This document shows, one piece after another, positions 35,090 through 43,743 of a DNA stretch of 64,000 nt. This stretch comes from DATBGZ01 sp036557785 (GTDB lineage Bacteria > Actinomycetota > Actinomycetes > Mycobacteriales > Micromonosporaceae). Location of the stretch: contig DATBGZ010000083.1 of assembly GCA_036557785.1 (NCBI GenBank), positions 1-64,000 on the forward strand. The letters are read 5' to 3'. The position numbers and the translations under genes are program-made. The notes below the pieces were generated by a model that worked only from the letters and a program-made list of their open reading frames with translations, made no database searches and had not been told where the DNA came from. Position 1 is the stretch's first letter. Each line of letters starts with the position of its first letter.

Positions 35090-35935
35090 ATGGCGAACCC
35101 GTTCGTCAAGGGGTGGAAGTACCTCATGGCGCTGTTCGGGGCGAAGATCGACGAGTACGCCGACCCGAAGGTGCAGATCCAGCAGGCGATCGAAGACGCG
35201 CAGCGCCAACACGCGGCGCTGGTGCAGCAGGCGGCGGCCGTGATCGGCAACCAGCGCCAGCTCGAGATGAAGCTCTCCCGGCAGCTCGGTGAGGTCGAGC
35301 AGCTCACCAACAACGCGCGGCAGGCGCTCGTCCTCGCCGACCATGCCCGCGGCAGCGGGGACAGCAAGAAGGCCGCCGACTACGAGTCCACCGCGCAGAC
35401 CTTCGCCACCCAGCTCGTCGCCGCCGAGGCCTCGGTTGAGGATCTCAAGGCGCTGCACGACCAGGCGCTCAGCGCGGCGACCCAGGCCCGGCAGGCGGTC
35501 GAGAACAACGCGATGATGCTGCAGCAGAAGCTCGCCGAGCGGACCAAGCTGCTCAGCCAGCTCGAGCAGGCCAAGATGCAGGAGACCGTGGCTCGCTCGC
35601 TTGAGTCGATGGGGTCGCTCCAGGCGCCGGGCACCACCCCGACGCTGGACGAGGTCCGGGACAAGATCGAGCGTCGCTACGCCACCGCCCTCGGCCGGGC
35701 TGACCTCGCCTCCAACTCGGTGGAGAGCCGGCGGCTGGAGGTGCAGAAGGCGACCCTGGACCTCGCCGGGTCCACGCGCCTGGAGGAGATCCGCCGGTCG
35801 ATGGCGGCGCCGGTCGAGGCGGCCGAGCAGGCCCCGGCAGTCGAGGCGGGTACCCCCGTGCCGGCCGTGACCTCGGGTGAGCCGTCCGACGTCGAGACCA
35901 CTCCGGTCGACGAGGCCGATCGCGAGCGGGCGTAG
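35090..35935 (+). CDS. pspA: Phage-shock protein A (PspA/IM30)
   Basis: A protein of 281 residues, mostly continuous coiled coil (about 25-235), with a membrane-binding N-terminal amphipathic helix. It forms oligomers that protect the membrane and control stress signalling. The last 55 residues are a Pro/Ala/Glu tail. GGGAGG before ATG 35090 is a strong ribosome site. Order clgR-pspA matches mycobacteria. It ends 11 bases before the stop of the convergent nei2. Confidence 0.93.
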   Translation: MANPFVKGWKYLMALFGAKIDEYADPKVQIQQAIEDAQRQHAALVQQAAAVIGNQRQLEMKLSRQLGEVEQLTNNARQALVLADHARGSGDSKKAADYESTAQTFATQLVAAEASVEDLKALHDQALSAATQARQAVENNAMMLQQKLAERTKLLSQLEQAKMQETVARSLESMGSLQAPGTTPTLDEVRDKIERRYATALGRADLASNSVESRRLEVQKATLDLAGSTRLEEIRRSMAAPVEAAEQAPAVEAGTPVPAVTSGEPSDVETTPVDEADRERA

Positions 35936-35946
35936 CGCGGCACTCC

Positions 35947-36804
35947 TCATGCCGTGCCCGAGGAGGACGCCCTCCAGTCGGGCGGGCTGCGGTGTGAGGG
36001 CCGGGTCGGCTGGCATGTCGGGCACCAGAAGGTGACGCGCTCGCCGAGGGTCTCGCGCTCGATCAGCGTGCCGCAGCGGCGGCAGGGCGCCCGACCCCGG
36101 CCGTACACGTAGGACTCCTCGCCGCGACGCAGTGACCCGGTCGTCGCCTGGGTCCACCGTCCCCGATGGGCACGCAGCAGCCGGTGCGCCAGGTTGACCA
36201 CGCTCGCCAGGTCGTCGATGTCGCACACCCGGGTCCGCGGGTGGATTCCCCGCAGGAACAGCACTTCGGCCTTGTAGAAGTTGCCGATTCCGGCGAGGTT
36301 GCGCTGGTCGAGCAGGGCCTCCGCGATGCCCCGTTCCGGCTGGGCTCGCAGCCGGCTCACGGCCTCCTGCGGATCCCAGCCGCCGGCCTCCTCCGGCGCA
36401 CCGAGCAGGTCGGGCCCGAGGTGACCGACCAGGTCCTGCTCGTCGTCGGTCGGCACCAGGCGCAGATCGTGCAGGTGGTAGCCGACGGCCGCGGTAGTTG
36501 GCGTCTGCAGGACGACGCGGATCTCGTGGCTGGGCCGTCCCCGCCATGGGTCGCCCGCGCCGAAGATCCGCCACGCCCCATCCATGCGCAGATGCGAGTG
36601 CAACGTCATGAGGCGGGCGTCGCCGGGGTCCGCCAGACGCAGGAGCAGGTGCTTGCCCCGGCTGCCACAGCCGAGCACGCGCCACCCGGCGAGATCGACG
36701 GTGGCGAGTGCCGGAACCCTCAGGTCGCTATGCCGGATCAAGAACCCGCGCAGCGCCCGGTCGAGCATGCGGGCCGTGTTCCAGACGGTGTCGCCCTCGG
36801 GCAT
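35947..36804 (-). CDS. nei2: Fpg/Nei-family DNA glycosylase, endonuclease VIII type (Nei2-like)
   Basis: A protein of 285 residues. The catalytic N-terminus PEGDTV follows the initiator Met, with P2 as nucleophile and E3 as general acid. RGKHLLLR and HSHLRMDG are conserved. A C-terminal zinc finger has CRRCG and CPTC. It excises oxidised pyrimidines and nicks DNA. ATG 36804 is fixed by the need for Pro2. It shares a 130-bp divergent gap with the oxidoreductase gene. The Nei2 class is inferred from PEGDTVWNTA. Confidence 0.9.
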   Translation of the reverse strand: MPEGDTVWNTARMLDRALRGFLIRHSDLRVPALATVDLAGWRVLGCGSRGKHLLLRLADPGDARLMTLHSHLRMDGAWRIFGAGDPWRGRPSHEIRVVLQTPTTAAVGYHLHDLRLVPTDDEQDLVGHLGPDLLGAPEEAGGWDPQEAVSRLRAQPERGIAEALLDQRNLAGIGNFYKAEVLFLRGIHPRTRVCDIDDLASVVNLAHRLLRAHRGRWTQATTGSLRRGEESYVYGRGRAPCRRCGTLIERETLGERVTFWCPTCQPTRPSHRSPPDWRASSSGTA

Positions 36805-36934
36805 GTACCGATCGTGCCCCCCGAGGCGGGCATGGCACCATCGCCCCTGCGCGAGATCCAGCCGGCGCCGGTCATCCGCGCCCGCGGCGCATGGGGCCGG
36901 CGCGCCATCGTGGCGGCCGGGCGAGAATGTCCGC

Positions 36935-37864
36935 ATGCGACTGACGGTGTTCACTGAGCCCCAGCGGGGCGCCTCGTACGACGACCTGCTCCGGGTGGCA
37001 CGCCACGCCGAGACGCTCGGGTTTGATGCCTTCTTCCGCTCCGACCACTACCTCGCGATGGGCGGGGACGGGCTGCCCGGCCCGACCGACTCCTGGGTGA
37101 CGCTGGCCGGGCTCGCCCGTGACACGTCCACCATCCGGCTGGGCACCATGCTCACCTGCGGCACGTTCCGCCTGCCCGGTCCGCTGGCGATCTCGGTGGC
37201 CCAGGTGGATGCGATGAGCGCGGGACGGGTCGAGCTGGGGCTGGGCGCGGGGTGGTTCGAGGCCGAGCACCGTGCCTACGGCATTCCCTTCCCGTCGACG
37301 GCGGATCGCCTTGATCGCCTGGCGGAGCAGTTGGCGATCGTGACGGGGCTGTGGACGACCCCGGTCGGCGAGACGTTCACCTTCCACGGCAAGCACTTCG
37401 AGTTGATCGACTCGCCCGCGCTGCCCAAGCCGGTGCAGAGCCCTCGCCCACCGCTGATCGTGGGCGGCTGGGGAGCGAGGCGGACCCCGGCGCTCGCGGC
37501 GCGGTTCGCCGATGAGTTCAACGCGCCGTTCGCCTCGCTCGAAGATACGCGAGCCGCGTACGAGCGGGTCGCCACAGCCTGCGGGGCCGCGGGGCGCGAC
37601 CCGGGCGATCTGCTGCTGTCGGCCGCGCAGACGGTGTGCTGCGGTCGTGACGACGCCGAGGTGGCGCGCCGTGCCACGGTGGTGGGCCGGGGAGTCGAGG
37701 CCCTGCGTACCAACAGTCTCTGCGGCACCCCCGCCGAGATCGTCGACAAGATCGGCCGCTTCGCCGAGGCCGGTGCCTCTCGCATCCACCTGCAGGTGCT
37801 CGACCTGCAGGACCTGGACCACCTGGACCTGATCGCGGCGCAGGTCCATCCCCAGCTCGACTGA
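36935..37864 (+). CDS. LLM-class F420-dependent oxidoreductase
   Basis: A TIM-barrel flavin/F420-dependent oxidoreductase of 309 residues. RSDHYLAMG, the VGLGAGW-like LGLGAGWFEAEH and LIVGGWG are characteristic of the luciferase-like monooxygenase class, closest to F420-dependent members by the short form. Substrate not known. ATG 36935 follows GGGCGAGA at normal spacing. F420 use fits an actinobacterium. Confidence 0.88.
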   Translation: MRLTVFTEPQRGASYDDLLRVARHAETLGFDAFFRSDHYLAMGGDGLPGPTDSWVTLAGLARDTSTIRLGTMLTCGTFRLPGPLAISVAQVDAMSAGRVELGLGAGWFEAEHRAYGIPFPSTADRLDRLAEQLAIVTGLWTTPVGETFTFHGKHFELIDSPALPKPVQSPRPPLIVGGWGARRTPALAARFADEFNAPFASLEDTRAAYERVATACGAAGRDPGDLLLSAAQTVCCGRDDAEVARRATVVGRGVEALRTNSLCGTPAEIVDKIGRFAEAGASRIHLQVLDLQDLDHLDLIAAQVHPQLD

Positions 37865-37883
37865 CGTGCGCCCGGGGGGGTGC

Positions 37884-38549
37884 TCAGCGGGGATCCGTCA
37901 GCGCGTCCGCCTCAGGCTCGTACGCGTCGGCCTCCGCTTCGAGCGCATCAGGCCCGAGGGGCTCGGAGTCGTCGGGCGCGAGGGGTCTTCGTGCCCGGAC
38001 GAGCTCGCGGGCGCTCACCGCGAGCAGGATGCCGACGGCGAGGTAGAAGCCGATCGCCGGCCGAGTCCGCGCCGCATCCGTGGGGTCGCCATGCTGGGCC
38101 TGAGCCTGCGCGACGACCTGGGGAGCCACCGCCACGACCTCGGTGACCAGCAGCACGACCGCCGCCAGCGCCGCGGCGGCGCCGATGCGGACGCGTAGGT
38201 GCATCGGGGCCACGAGGGTCAGGATCATGCCGGCGAAGATCACTATGGCGGCGACGACGGCGAGCGGCTGGACGGGCTCGCCCAGCCCGGAGTCCCGCTC
38301 CAGCTCCGTGATGGCCTCGGCGGGCAGGTTCACGGTCTGCCTCCCGCCGTCCTCGGTGGTCGTGGAGGTGATATCTGGTGCGCCGCCCGTCACCAGATTC
38401 ACTCCCGTGAACGTGCCCACATAGCCCACGGTGGGGCTCTGCGAGCTGTCGTCGCAGGAGACGGTCAGGAACGGAAGCAGGAACATCAGCAGGGCAAGCC
38501 CCAGCCCGGCCGGGCTCAGCATGCGGTCGACCAAGGTTCGGGCGGCCAT
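37884..38549 (-). CDS. Membrane protein behind a 17-bp tandem repeat
   Basis: A protein of 221 residues. A first hydrophobic helix (LGLALLMFLLPFLTVSC, about 15-32) is followed by a Thr/Gly-rich exposed part. Three further hydrophobic segments (about 92-112, 120-142 and 165-180) and an acidic tail follow. The LTVSC could be a lipobox, but an internal helix is as likely. GAGGGAGGAA just before ATG 38549 is a strong ribosome site. Upstream are at least five copies of a 17-bp repeat. Family unknown. Confidence 0.75.
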   Translation of the reverse strand: MAARTLVDRMLSPAGLGLALLMFLLPFLTVSCDDSSQSPTVGYVGTFTGVNLVTGGAPDITSTTTEDGGRQTVNLPAEAITELERDSGLGEPVQPLAVVAAIVIFAGMILTLVAPMHLRVRIGAAAALAAVVLLVTEVVAVAPQVVAQAQAQHGDPTDAARTRPAIGFYLAVGILLAVSARELVRARRPLAPDDSEPLGPDALEAEADAYEPEADALTDPR

Positions 38550-38567
38550 GGCGGTTCCTCCCTCGGT

Positions 38568-38653
38568 GATGCCGGCCCTGCACGGATGCCGGCCCTCGGG
38601 CAATGACGGCCCTGCACGTGATGGCGGCCCTGCAGTGATGACGGCCCTGCAGT
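38568..38653. repeat. 17-bp tandem repeat ahead of the 37884-38549 gene
   Basis: Five units of the form GATGNCGGCCCTGCANG begin at 38568, 38585, 38602, 38620 and 38637 (spacing 17, 17, 18, 17). A sixth, decayed unit begins at 38654. The first unit ends 35 bp upstream of the ATG of the minus-strand gene. Confidence 0.8.
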
Positions 38654-38786
38654 GATGACGCGGCGCTGCGCAGCAGCATGCCATCTGACTCCTGGGCCGG
38701 CCCGACCTCCTCCCTTACGCTGATCGTCATCGGCCTGATGATCTGAATCGGACAGCGTCCGTCCGAAGTGGACGGTATCGGCTGGG

Positions 38787-39593
38787 TCAGGCTGCCGAGC
38801 CCGTGATCAGGGTGAGGATCGGCCTGGTGGACACCGCCTGCTCAGGGTCGAGGTCGGCGAATGGCGGCTCCGCCGAGAGCACCGGGCGGGCCAGGCCGGT
38901 GCGGCGGCGCGGTGACCGGGCGTCGGTCATGGGCGTCTGGGTCCTGTCATCGCCACCGATGTCGATGAGCGCGGGCTCGGCCGCCAGCACCGGTCGGGCA
39001 AGCCCGGAGCGCCGTCGCGGGGCCCCGGTGCGCTCCGCCCCGGCGGGCGCGGTCTGCTCCGCGCGGGCCGGCGGCGCGCCGTGCAACGTCCGCGCGGGCG
39101 TGGCTCTCCGCTTCGCACGCGTGGGGGGTGCAGCCACCGCGGTGCGGCCGAGGTCCGCACATCGTTGAGCCAGAGCCGTTTCCCGCAGCAGGACCGCGGC
39201 CACCTCGGCGGTCAGGCTGAAGGCGAGGCTGCGCCGGCTCGGCGGCAGCGCATGCTGCTCGCCCACTGCGGACTCCAGCAGCGACACGGCCGCGCGGGTC
39301 TCGCCGAGGTGGGAGTGGACCACGGCCAGCTCCGCCGCGACCTCGTGCCTGCGCTCGGGGTTGAGCGTCGCGATGCGCTCCAGCACCGGGATGGCCTCCC
39401 GGTATCGCCGCGTCTGCCGGCACGCCGCCTTCAACGTGTCGAGGTGCTCGTCGATGTCCGCATCACTGCGTACCCGACGGTCGGTGAGCGTGACCACGAG
39501 CAGGTCGACGACGCCGTGGGCGCCCTGTGTGCGGCGGGCCTCCTCGACCGCGGCGTGCAGGTCGAGTGGAGCGAACAGCGACGGTGGCAACAT
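38787..39593 (-). CDS. TPR-like protein with a duplicated Arg/Pro tail motif
   Basis: A protein of 268 residues. Residues 1-150 are helical, with tetratricopeptide-like spacing (EAIPVLERIATLNP and AAVSLLESAVGEQ). The C-terminal 110 residues are disordered and carry two copies of RRR(S/T)GLARPVL followed by AEP, at about 193 and 229. Such arginine/proline linear motifs could bind a partner. ATG 39593 lies after an A/T-rich stretch at 39601-39690 that looks regulatory. Not otherwise recognised. Confidence 0.65.
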   Translation of the reverse strand: MLPPSLFAPLDLHAAVEEARRTQGAHGVVDLLVVTLTDRRVRSDADIDEHLDTLKAACRQTRRYREAIPVLERIATLNPERRHEVAAELAVVHSHLGETRAAVSLLESAVGEQHALPPSRRSLAFSLTAEVAAVLLRETALAQRCADLGRTAVAAPPTRAKRRATPARTLHGAPPARAEQTAPAGAERTGAPRRRSGLARPVLAAEPALIDIGGDDRTQTPMTDARSPRRRTGLARPVLSAEPPFADLDPEQAVSTRPILTLITGSAA

Positions 39594-39944
39594 GTGTTCG
39601 ATTGTGCCGGGGGGGTACGACAAAATCGAGTCCTGTGCTGAAAAGATCTTGAAAAAGTTCTGACAACCCCACGGCTCGATGGGTTCGGCACAGGATGACC
39701 CCACGCCCGAGTACGAAGAGTCGCACCGAACGCACGCGGCGTCCGGGCATGGTACGCCGGTTGGCCGGACGTTCCGCCGGCTCCGCCGATCTGGATGAAT
39801 GCGGCGAATGCGGTTCAACCCGGCGGTACCGTGGGTCGATCCGTTCGCCGGAGAACGCCCGAGGAGCACGCACCGTCCTGGCTCCCACGACGCCCGGCGT
39901 TACCTGACCCGTCAGCCGGGCGCACGCCGTACGGGAGCCACCCC
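39594..39944. other. Divergent intergenic region with an A/T-rich segment
   Basis: A 351-bp gap between divergent genes. The part nearest the TPR-like gene (39601-39690) is markedly A/T-rich for this window, includes the palindrome AAGATCTT near 39645, and probably holds promoter elements for that gene. The remainder is GC-rich and contains a 70-codon plus-strand frame that I do not support as a gene. No RNA gene is evident. Confidence 0.4.
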
Positions 39945-41564
39945 ATGCACCGTCCGCACCCCAGCCGTTGCATCGTCAGCCGTTCGATCGTCAGCCGTTC
40001 GATCGTCGTCTCCGCTGTCCTGGTCAGCCTGGTGGCCTTCGCGGGCTGTGGCCGCACCGCGGCGAACCCGGTCAACCTCGAGGGCGTCTCCACCACGGGC
40101 GACAACCCGTTCACGCCGCCGGTCGGCACCGACCAGGCCGGCGTCGCCCCGCCCCAGGGCGCGGGCGGCTCGTTCCCCGGTGACACGGTCGGGCTCTTCG
40201 GCGGCACCCAGAAGCAGGCGACCTGCGACCGGGCCAAGATGATCGCGTTCCTGCAGCAGGACCACGCCAAGGCCGTCGCGTGGGCCGGGGTCCTGGGCGT
40301 CAACGTCGATGACGTCGAGGCCTTCATCACCTCGCTGACTCCGGCGATCCTGCGCTCGGACACCCGCGTGACCAACCACGGGTTCGTCAACGGGCACGCC
40401 ACCGACATCCCTGCGGTGCTGCAGGCGGGCACCGCGGTGCTGGTCGATGCCCACGGCGCACCCGTCACGAAGTGCTTCTGCGGCAACCCACTCACCCCGC
40501 CGGCCAGCTTCACGTCGGTGACCTTCGTGGGTCCACGATGGACGAACTTCAACCAGACCAACATCACCGTCATCGCCCCGGTGACGCAGACGGTGCAGCG
40601 GTTCGTCTTCGTCGAGCCCACCACGGGTCACTCGTTCCAGCGCCCCGCGGGTACCACGGGCCAGCAGGACGCGCCACCACCCAGCCCGGCGCCCACGACC
40701 TTCTCGCGCCCGCCGTCGCCGCCTCCGGCGACCGCCACCGGCACGGCGCGGCCCTCGCCCTCCACGCCTCCACCCGGCGTGGTGCCCACGACCCCACCCG
40801 TGACCTCGCCCGCCCCGCCCGTTCCGGTCCCGCCGCCCGTGCCATCGCCGGCCGGACCGCCCACGGCGACACCGACCCCGACGGCCACAGCCACCCCGAC
40901 CGCCACACCGACCCCGACCGCCACAGTGACCCCGAAGGCCACAGCCACCCCGACCGCCACAGTCACAGCAACGCCGACAAAGACGACCACGCCAACACCG
41001 ACGACGACACCAACGCCGACGACCACGCCGCCAGGCACGACTACCCCGCCGGCCACGACGGCGGCGCCAGCACCGCCGGTGGTCCCACCGACCGGTCCGC
41101 CGACGGGTACCCCGACCGGCACGCCCACGGCCGCACCAACGGCGACGCCCTCGCCCACCGGGCCGCTGCGGGCGTCCTGGGTGATCGGGGACTGCTTCGT
41201 GCAGGGCGGGGTCGCCCATGGCACGGTGCTGGTCCGGTCGGACAGCCCCACGCCACACACGTTCACGGTGAACGTGCGGCTCGGCACCCAGGCGGACCCG
41301 GTCGCGGTGGACACCGTACGGGTTCCCGCTCAGCCGGGCCAGATCGGACAGGCGATCGTGAACGCGCCAACCTCCACTCCCGACGGCACGGTGCAGTGCG
41401 CGGTTCTGTCCATTCAGGACGAGACCGGCGCGACACCCGTCGCTGGCGACCCGCTCCCACCGCCGTCGGACTCGCAGCCCATGCCGGCGCAACCGTCACC
41501 GGGCGAGCCCTCGGTCTCGCTGAGCCCGCCGACCCTGGTGACGCCGGGACCGACCCGCTCCTGA
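39945..41564 (+). CDS. Secreted lipoprotein with DUF6777-like domain and Thr/Pro-rich repeat
   Basis: A protein of 539 residues. The signal peptide has a repetitive n-region (SRCIV then SRSIV twice) and ends in the lipobox FAGC. A DUF6777-like domain (about 50-235) shows GLFGGTQKQATCD, VTNHGFVNGHA and CFCGNPLT blocks. A Pro/Thr low-complexity linker follows (about 240-410). A beta-rich C-terminal domain (about 410-510) has two or more cysteines, including GDCFVQGG. The repeat pattern suggests a wall-spanning stalk that displays the end domain. Function unknown. GGGAG at 39933-39937 supports ATG 39945. Confidence 0.8.
   Translation: MHRPHPSRCIVSRSIVSRSIVVSAVLVSLVAFAGCGRTAANPVNLEGVSTTGDNPFTPPVGTDQAGVAPPQGAGGSFPGDTVGLFGGTQKQATCDRAKMIAFLQQDHAKAVAWAGVLGVNVDDVEAFITSLTPAILRSDTRVTNHGFVNGHATDIPAVLQAGTAVLVDAHGAPVTKCFCGNPLTPPASFTSVTFVGPRWTNFNQTNITVIAPVTQTVQRFVFVEPTTGHSFQRPAGTTGQQDAPPPSPAPTTFSRPPSPPPATATGTARPSPSTPPPGVVPTTPPVTSPAPPVPVPPPVPSPAGPPTATPTPTATATPTATPTPTATVTPKATATPTATVTATPTKTTTPTPTTTPTPTTTPPGTTTPPATTAAPAPPVVPPTGPPTGTPTGTPTAAPTATPSPTGPLRASWVIGDCFVQGGVAHGTVLVRSDSPTPHTFTVNVRLGTQADPVAVDTVRVPAQPGQIGQAIVNAPTSTPDGTVQCAVLSIQDETGATPVAGDPLPPPSDSQPMPAQPSPGEPSVSLSPPTLVTPGPTRS
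39962..40006. repeat. 15-bp in-frame tandem repeat (3 copies) in the signal peptide
   Basis: CAGCCGTTSSATCGT is repeated at 39962, 39977 and 39992; the first copy has GC where the others have CG. It encodes SRCIV-SRSIV-SRSIV in the positively charged n-region of the lipoprotein signal. Confidence 0.9.
40862..41060. repeat. Low-complexity Thr/Pro/Ala-coding repeat
   Basis: The coding strand cycles through ACCGACCCCG and GCCACAGCC variants, giving TPTAT and TPTPT repeats. The period is 6-18 bp and imperfect. It is the likely source of length variation between strains. Confidence 0.85.
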
Positions 41565-41577
41565 AGCCGGCCGCGGC

Positions 41578-42246
41578 TCAACCCGGCCGCGGGATGAGCC
41601 CGATGCGGTAGGCGGTCGCCACGAGCTGGCCCCGATCGCGGGCCCGGAGCTTGACCATGGCCCGGTTGAGGTGCGTCTTGACGGTCAGCGGCGAGATGAA
41701 CAGTTGCGTCGCGATGGCGTCGTTGTCATGTCCCTGGGCCGCCGCGATGACGACGTCACGCTCCCGGGGGGTGAGCTCGGCGGCCAGGGCTGCTGCCTTG
41801 GGGTCGGGTGTCGAGGGCTCCCCGGCCTCGGCGAGATGGCGCAGCAGGGCGCGCTGCGCGTTCTGGGAGAGCGCCACATCGCCGCAGGCGGCCTTCTGCA
41901 CCGCATCGATGATCTCGTCGGGGCTGGCGCTCTTGCCGAGGAAGCCGTCGGCGCCCGCACGCAGCGCCGCCAGCACATTCGGATCCCCATCGAAGGTTGT
42001 GAGGATGATCACCCGGGTCTGGGCCAGTGCAGGGACCTCACGGATGCGGCGGGTCGCGGCGATGCCATCGGTGCCCGGCATCCGCAGGTCCATCAGGATC
42101 ACGTCGGGGGGCAGGCGCTGCGCCAGCCGGACGGCCTCGTCGCCGTCTCCCGCCTCGGCCTGCACGTCGATGCCGGCCGATTCGAGGATCGTCCGCAGGC
42201 CGACCCGGATGGCGGGCTGGTCGTCGACGAGCAGGACGCTGGTCAT
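41578..42246 (-). CDS. NarL/LuxR-family response regulator
   Basis: A protein of 222 residues. The receiver domain occupies about 1-120, with the phosphorylation Asp in ILMDLRMPG and conserved Lys in LGKSASP. The C-terminal LuxR HTH (LTPRERDVV, SPLTVKTHLNRAMVKL) binds DNA. It is the partner of the kinase whose stop overlaps its ATG by 4 bases. Nearby candidate targets are the MMPL transporter and the Thr/Pro-rich lipoprotein. Confidence 0.95.
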   Translation of the reverse strand: MTSVLLVDDQPAIRVGLRTILESAGIDVQAEAGDGDEAVRLAQRLPPDVILMDLRMPGTDGIAATRRIREVPALAQTRVIILTTFDGDPNVLAALRAGADGFLGKSASPDEIIDAVQKAACGDVALSQNAQRALLRHLAEAGEPSTPDPKAAALAAELTPRERDVVIAAAQGHDNDAIATQLFISPLTVKTHLNRAMVKLRARDRGQLVATAYRIGLIPRPG

Positions 42247-43475
42247 CGGGTACGGCCGGGTGCCGCCGGCGACGTCTTCGTCTGCGCCGGCACCTGCTTG
42301 GCTGCCGACGAGGCTCGGGTGGACCCGGGCGATGCGAGGGGCAGCGTCACGTGGATGGTGAACCGGTCCGGCCGCGACCCGATGTCGAGCGTGCCACCGG
42401 CCGCGGTCACCCGCTCCCGCATGCCAATGAGCCCGAAGCCTGATCCCTCCGCGCGCTTCAGCTCATCCACCGGGTTCTCGATGTCGATGTGCAGGCAGGC
42501 GTCCTCCGGGTGAACCTTGAGGGAGGCGGTCCCGGTCCCGTGCCGGTGGGCGTTGGTCAGCGCCTCCTGCACCACCCGATAGGCCGCGGCATTGGTCGTG
42601 GGGGTGAGAGCGACGTCGCCCGTGATCGACGCGTCCACGCTCATGCCGACGGCGCGGAACGACTCGATGAGCGACGGGATGCCCGCGGCGGTGGTCGGAA
42701 CGGGGTCGGGCTCGTCGGTGCCGCTGGTCCGGCGCAGCACCGACACGATCTCCTGCAGCTCCTCGAGCACGGTACGGCTGGCGTTGCGGATCTCGGTCAG
42801 CGATGCCGTGACTGCCGGCGGCGCGTCGGCGAGGAGGCGTTCGGCCGCGCCCGCATGGACATTGATGATCGCGACATTATGGGCGACCGCGTCGTGCAGG
42901 TCCCGGGCGATGCGCACGCGCTCGTTGGCGACCCGGTGCATGATCTCGCTCTCCCGTGCGTCGAGCGCGGTTCGGGCGCTGGCGTAGAGCGCGGCCGTAT
43001 AGTCGGTGTGGTCGCGCAGGGAGAGACTGACCCCGACGACGGCGATGGTCCAGACCGGAAGGATCAAAGCGATGGGGTCCAACGGCCCGACCTGGAACCG
43101 GGCGATCGCCGTGATGTAGAGCATGATCGATACCGCGGCGGCGACCGCCACCGAGACTCCGCGACGCCACCGCAGTGGCACGGCGAATGCGCAGATCTGG
43201 GTGAGCATCCAGACCGGGAACGCCGACGACGGGGTGAGGCCGACCAGCCCGCTGGCGAGCGTCGTGACGCCGACGGCGAGCAACGAATAGCGGCGGCGCA
43301 CGGCGACGGCGGCGCCACAGACCACGAGCAGGGCCAGGCCGAACCAGGAGACCTGCGTGGTCGCCTGCCGCCACACCTCGGTGAGGACCGCGAGCACGGC
43401 GGCACCGTCGAGGAACCGCTCCCAGTTGCGGAGGGTCGGTGCGTCGGCGACCTGACCCGACTGAAGTGTCGGCAC
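42243..43475 (-). CDS. Two-component sensor histidine kinase (HisKA_3 class)
   Basis: A protein of 410 residues. Six or so hydrophobic helices fill residues 20-155. The dimerisation domain carries the phosphorylated His in RIARDLHDAVAHN, followed by an HATPase domain with EALTNAHRHG and GFGLIGMRER. It senses an unknown membrane or extracellular cue and phosphorylates the overlapping NarL-type regulator. A long extended tail (Ser/Ala/Pro) closes it. The 268-bp divergent gap to the MMPL gene may contain a shared control region. Confidence 0.94.
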   Translation of the reverse strand: MPTLQSGQVADAPTLRNWERFLDGAAVLAVLTEVWRQATTQVSWFGLALLVVCGAAVAVRRRYSLLAVGVTTLASGLVGLTPSSAFPVWMLTQICAFAVPLRWRRGVSVAVAAAVSIMLYITAIARFQVGPLDPIALILPVWTIAVVGVSLSLRDHTDYTAALYASARTALDARESEIMHRVANERVRIARDLHDAVAHNVAIINVHAGAAERLLADAPPAVTASLTEIRNASRTVLEELQEIVSVLRRTSGTDEPDPVPTTAAGIPSLIESFRAVGMSVDASITGDVALTPTTNAAAYRVVQEALTNAHRHGTGTASLKVHPEDACLHIDIENPVDELKRAEGSGFGLIGMRERVTAAGGTLDIGSRPDRFTIHVTLPLASPGSTRASSAAKQVPAQTKTSPAAPGRTR

Positions 43476-43743
43476 GCTCTGACCTTCCTCTCCGACGCCG
43501 GTGACGTTGTCGTATGCGTCGAGGCTAGGCCACCGCGCGGGCCTCGGCCTTTCCCGACCTGCGCTTACTGCGCGCGCGGTACGGGCCCTGCTGCCACCGC
43601 GGTATCGAGATCACCGCGACCGGCCGATGCCGCCAGCCGCCGGCGCGGCCACGCTGGTCCGGGCCCCGCTCGCCCTGCCTGCAACGGGTGGCAGGCAGCG
43701 GTAGGCCCGCCGCAGCGCTGGTCGACACAGGAAGCGGGCCGTC

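Noticed and set aside
36584..36934. N-terminal extension of the F420-type oxidoreductase.
   Set aside because: The extension is antisense to nei2 and Arg-rich; the enzyme's first strand begins at ATG 36935.
39695..39907. 70-codon plus-strand frame in the divergent gap.
   Set aside because: Arg/Ser-rich, no ribosome site, and its sequence runs into the promoter region of the lipoprotein gene.
40862..41060. Possible CRISPR or minisatellite outside a gene.
   Set aside because: It is an in-frame Thr/Pro codon repeat within a lipoprotein.
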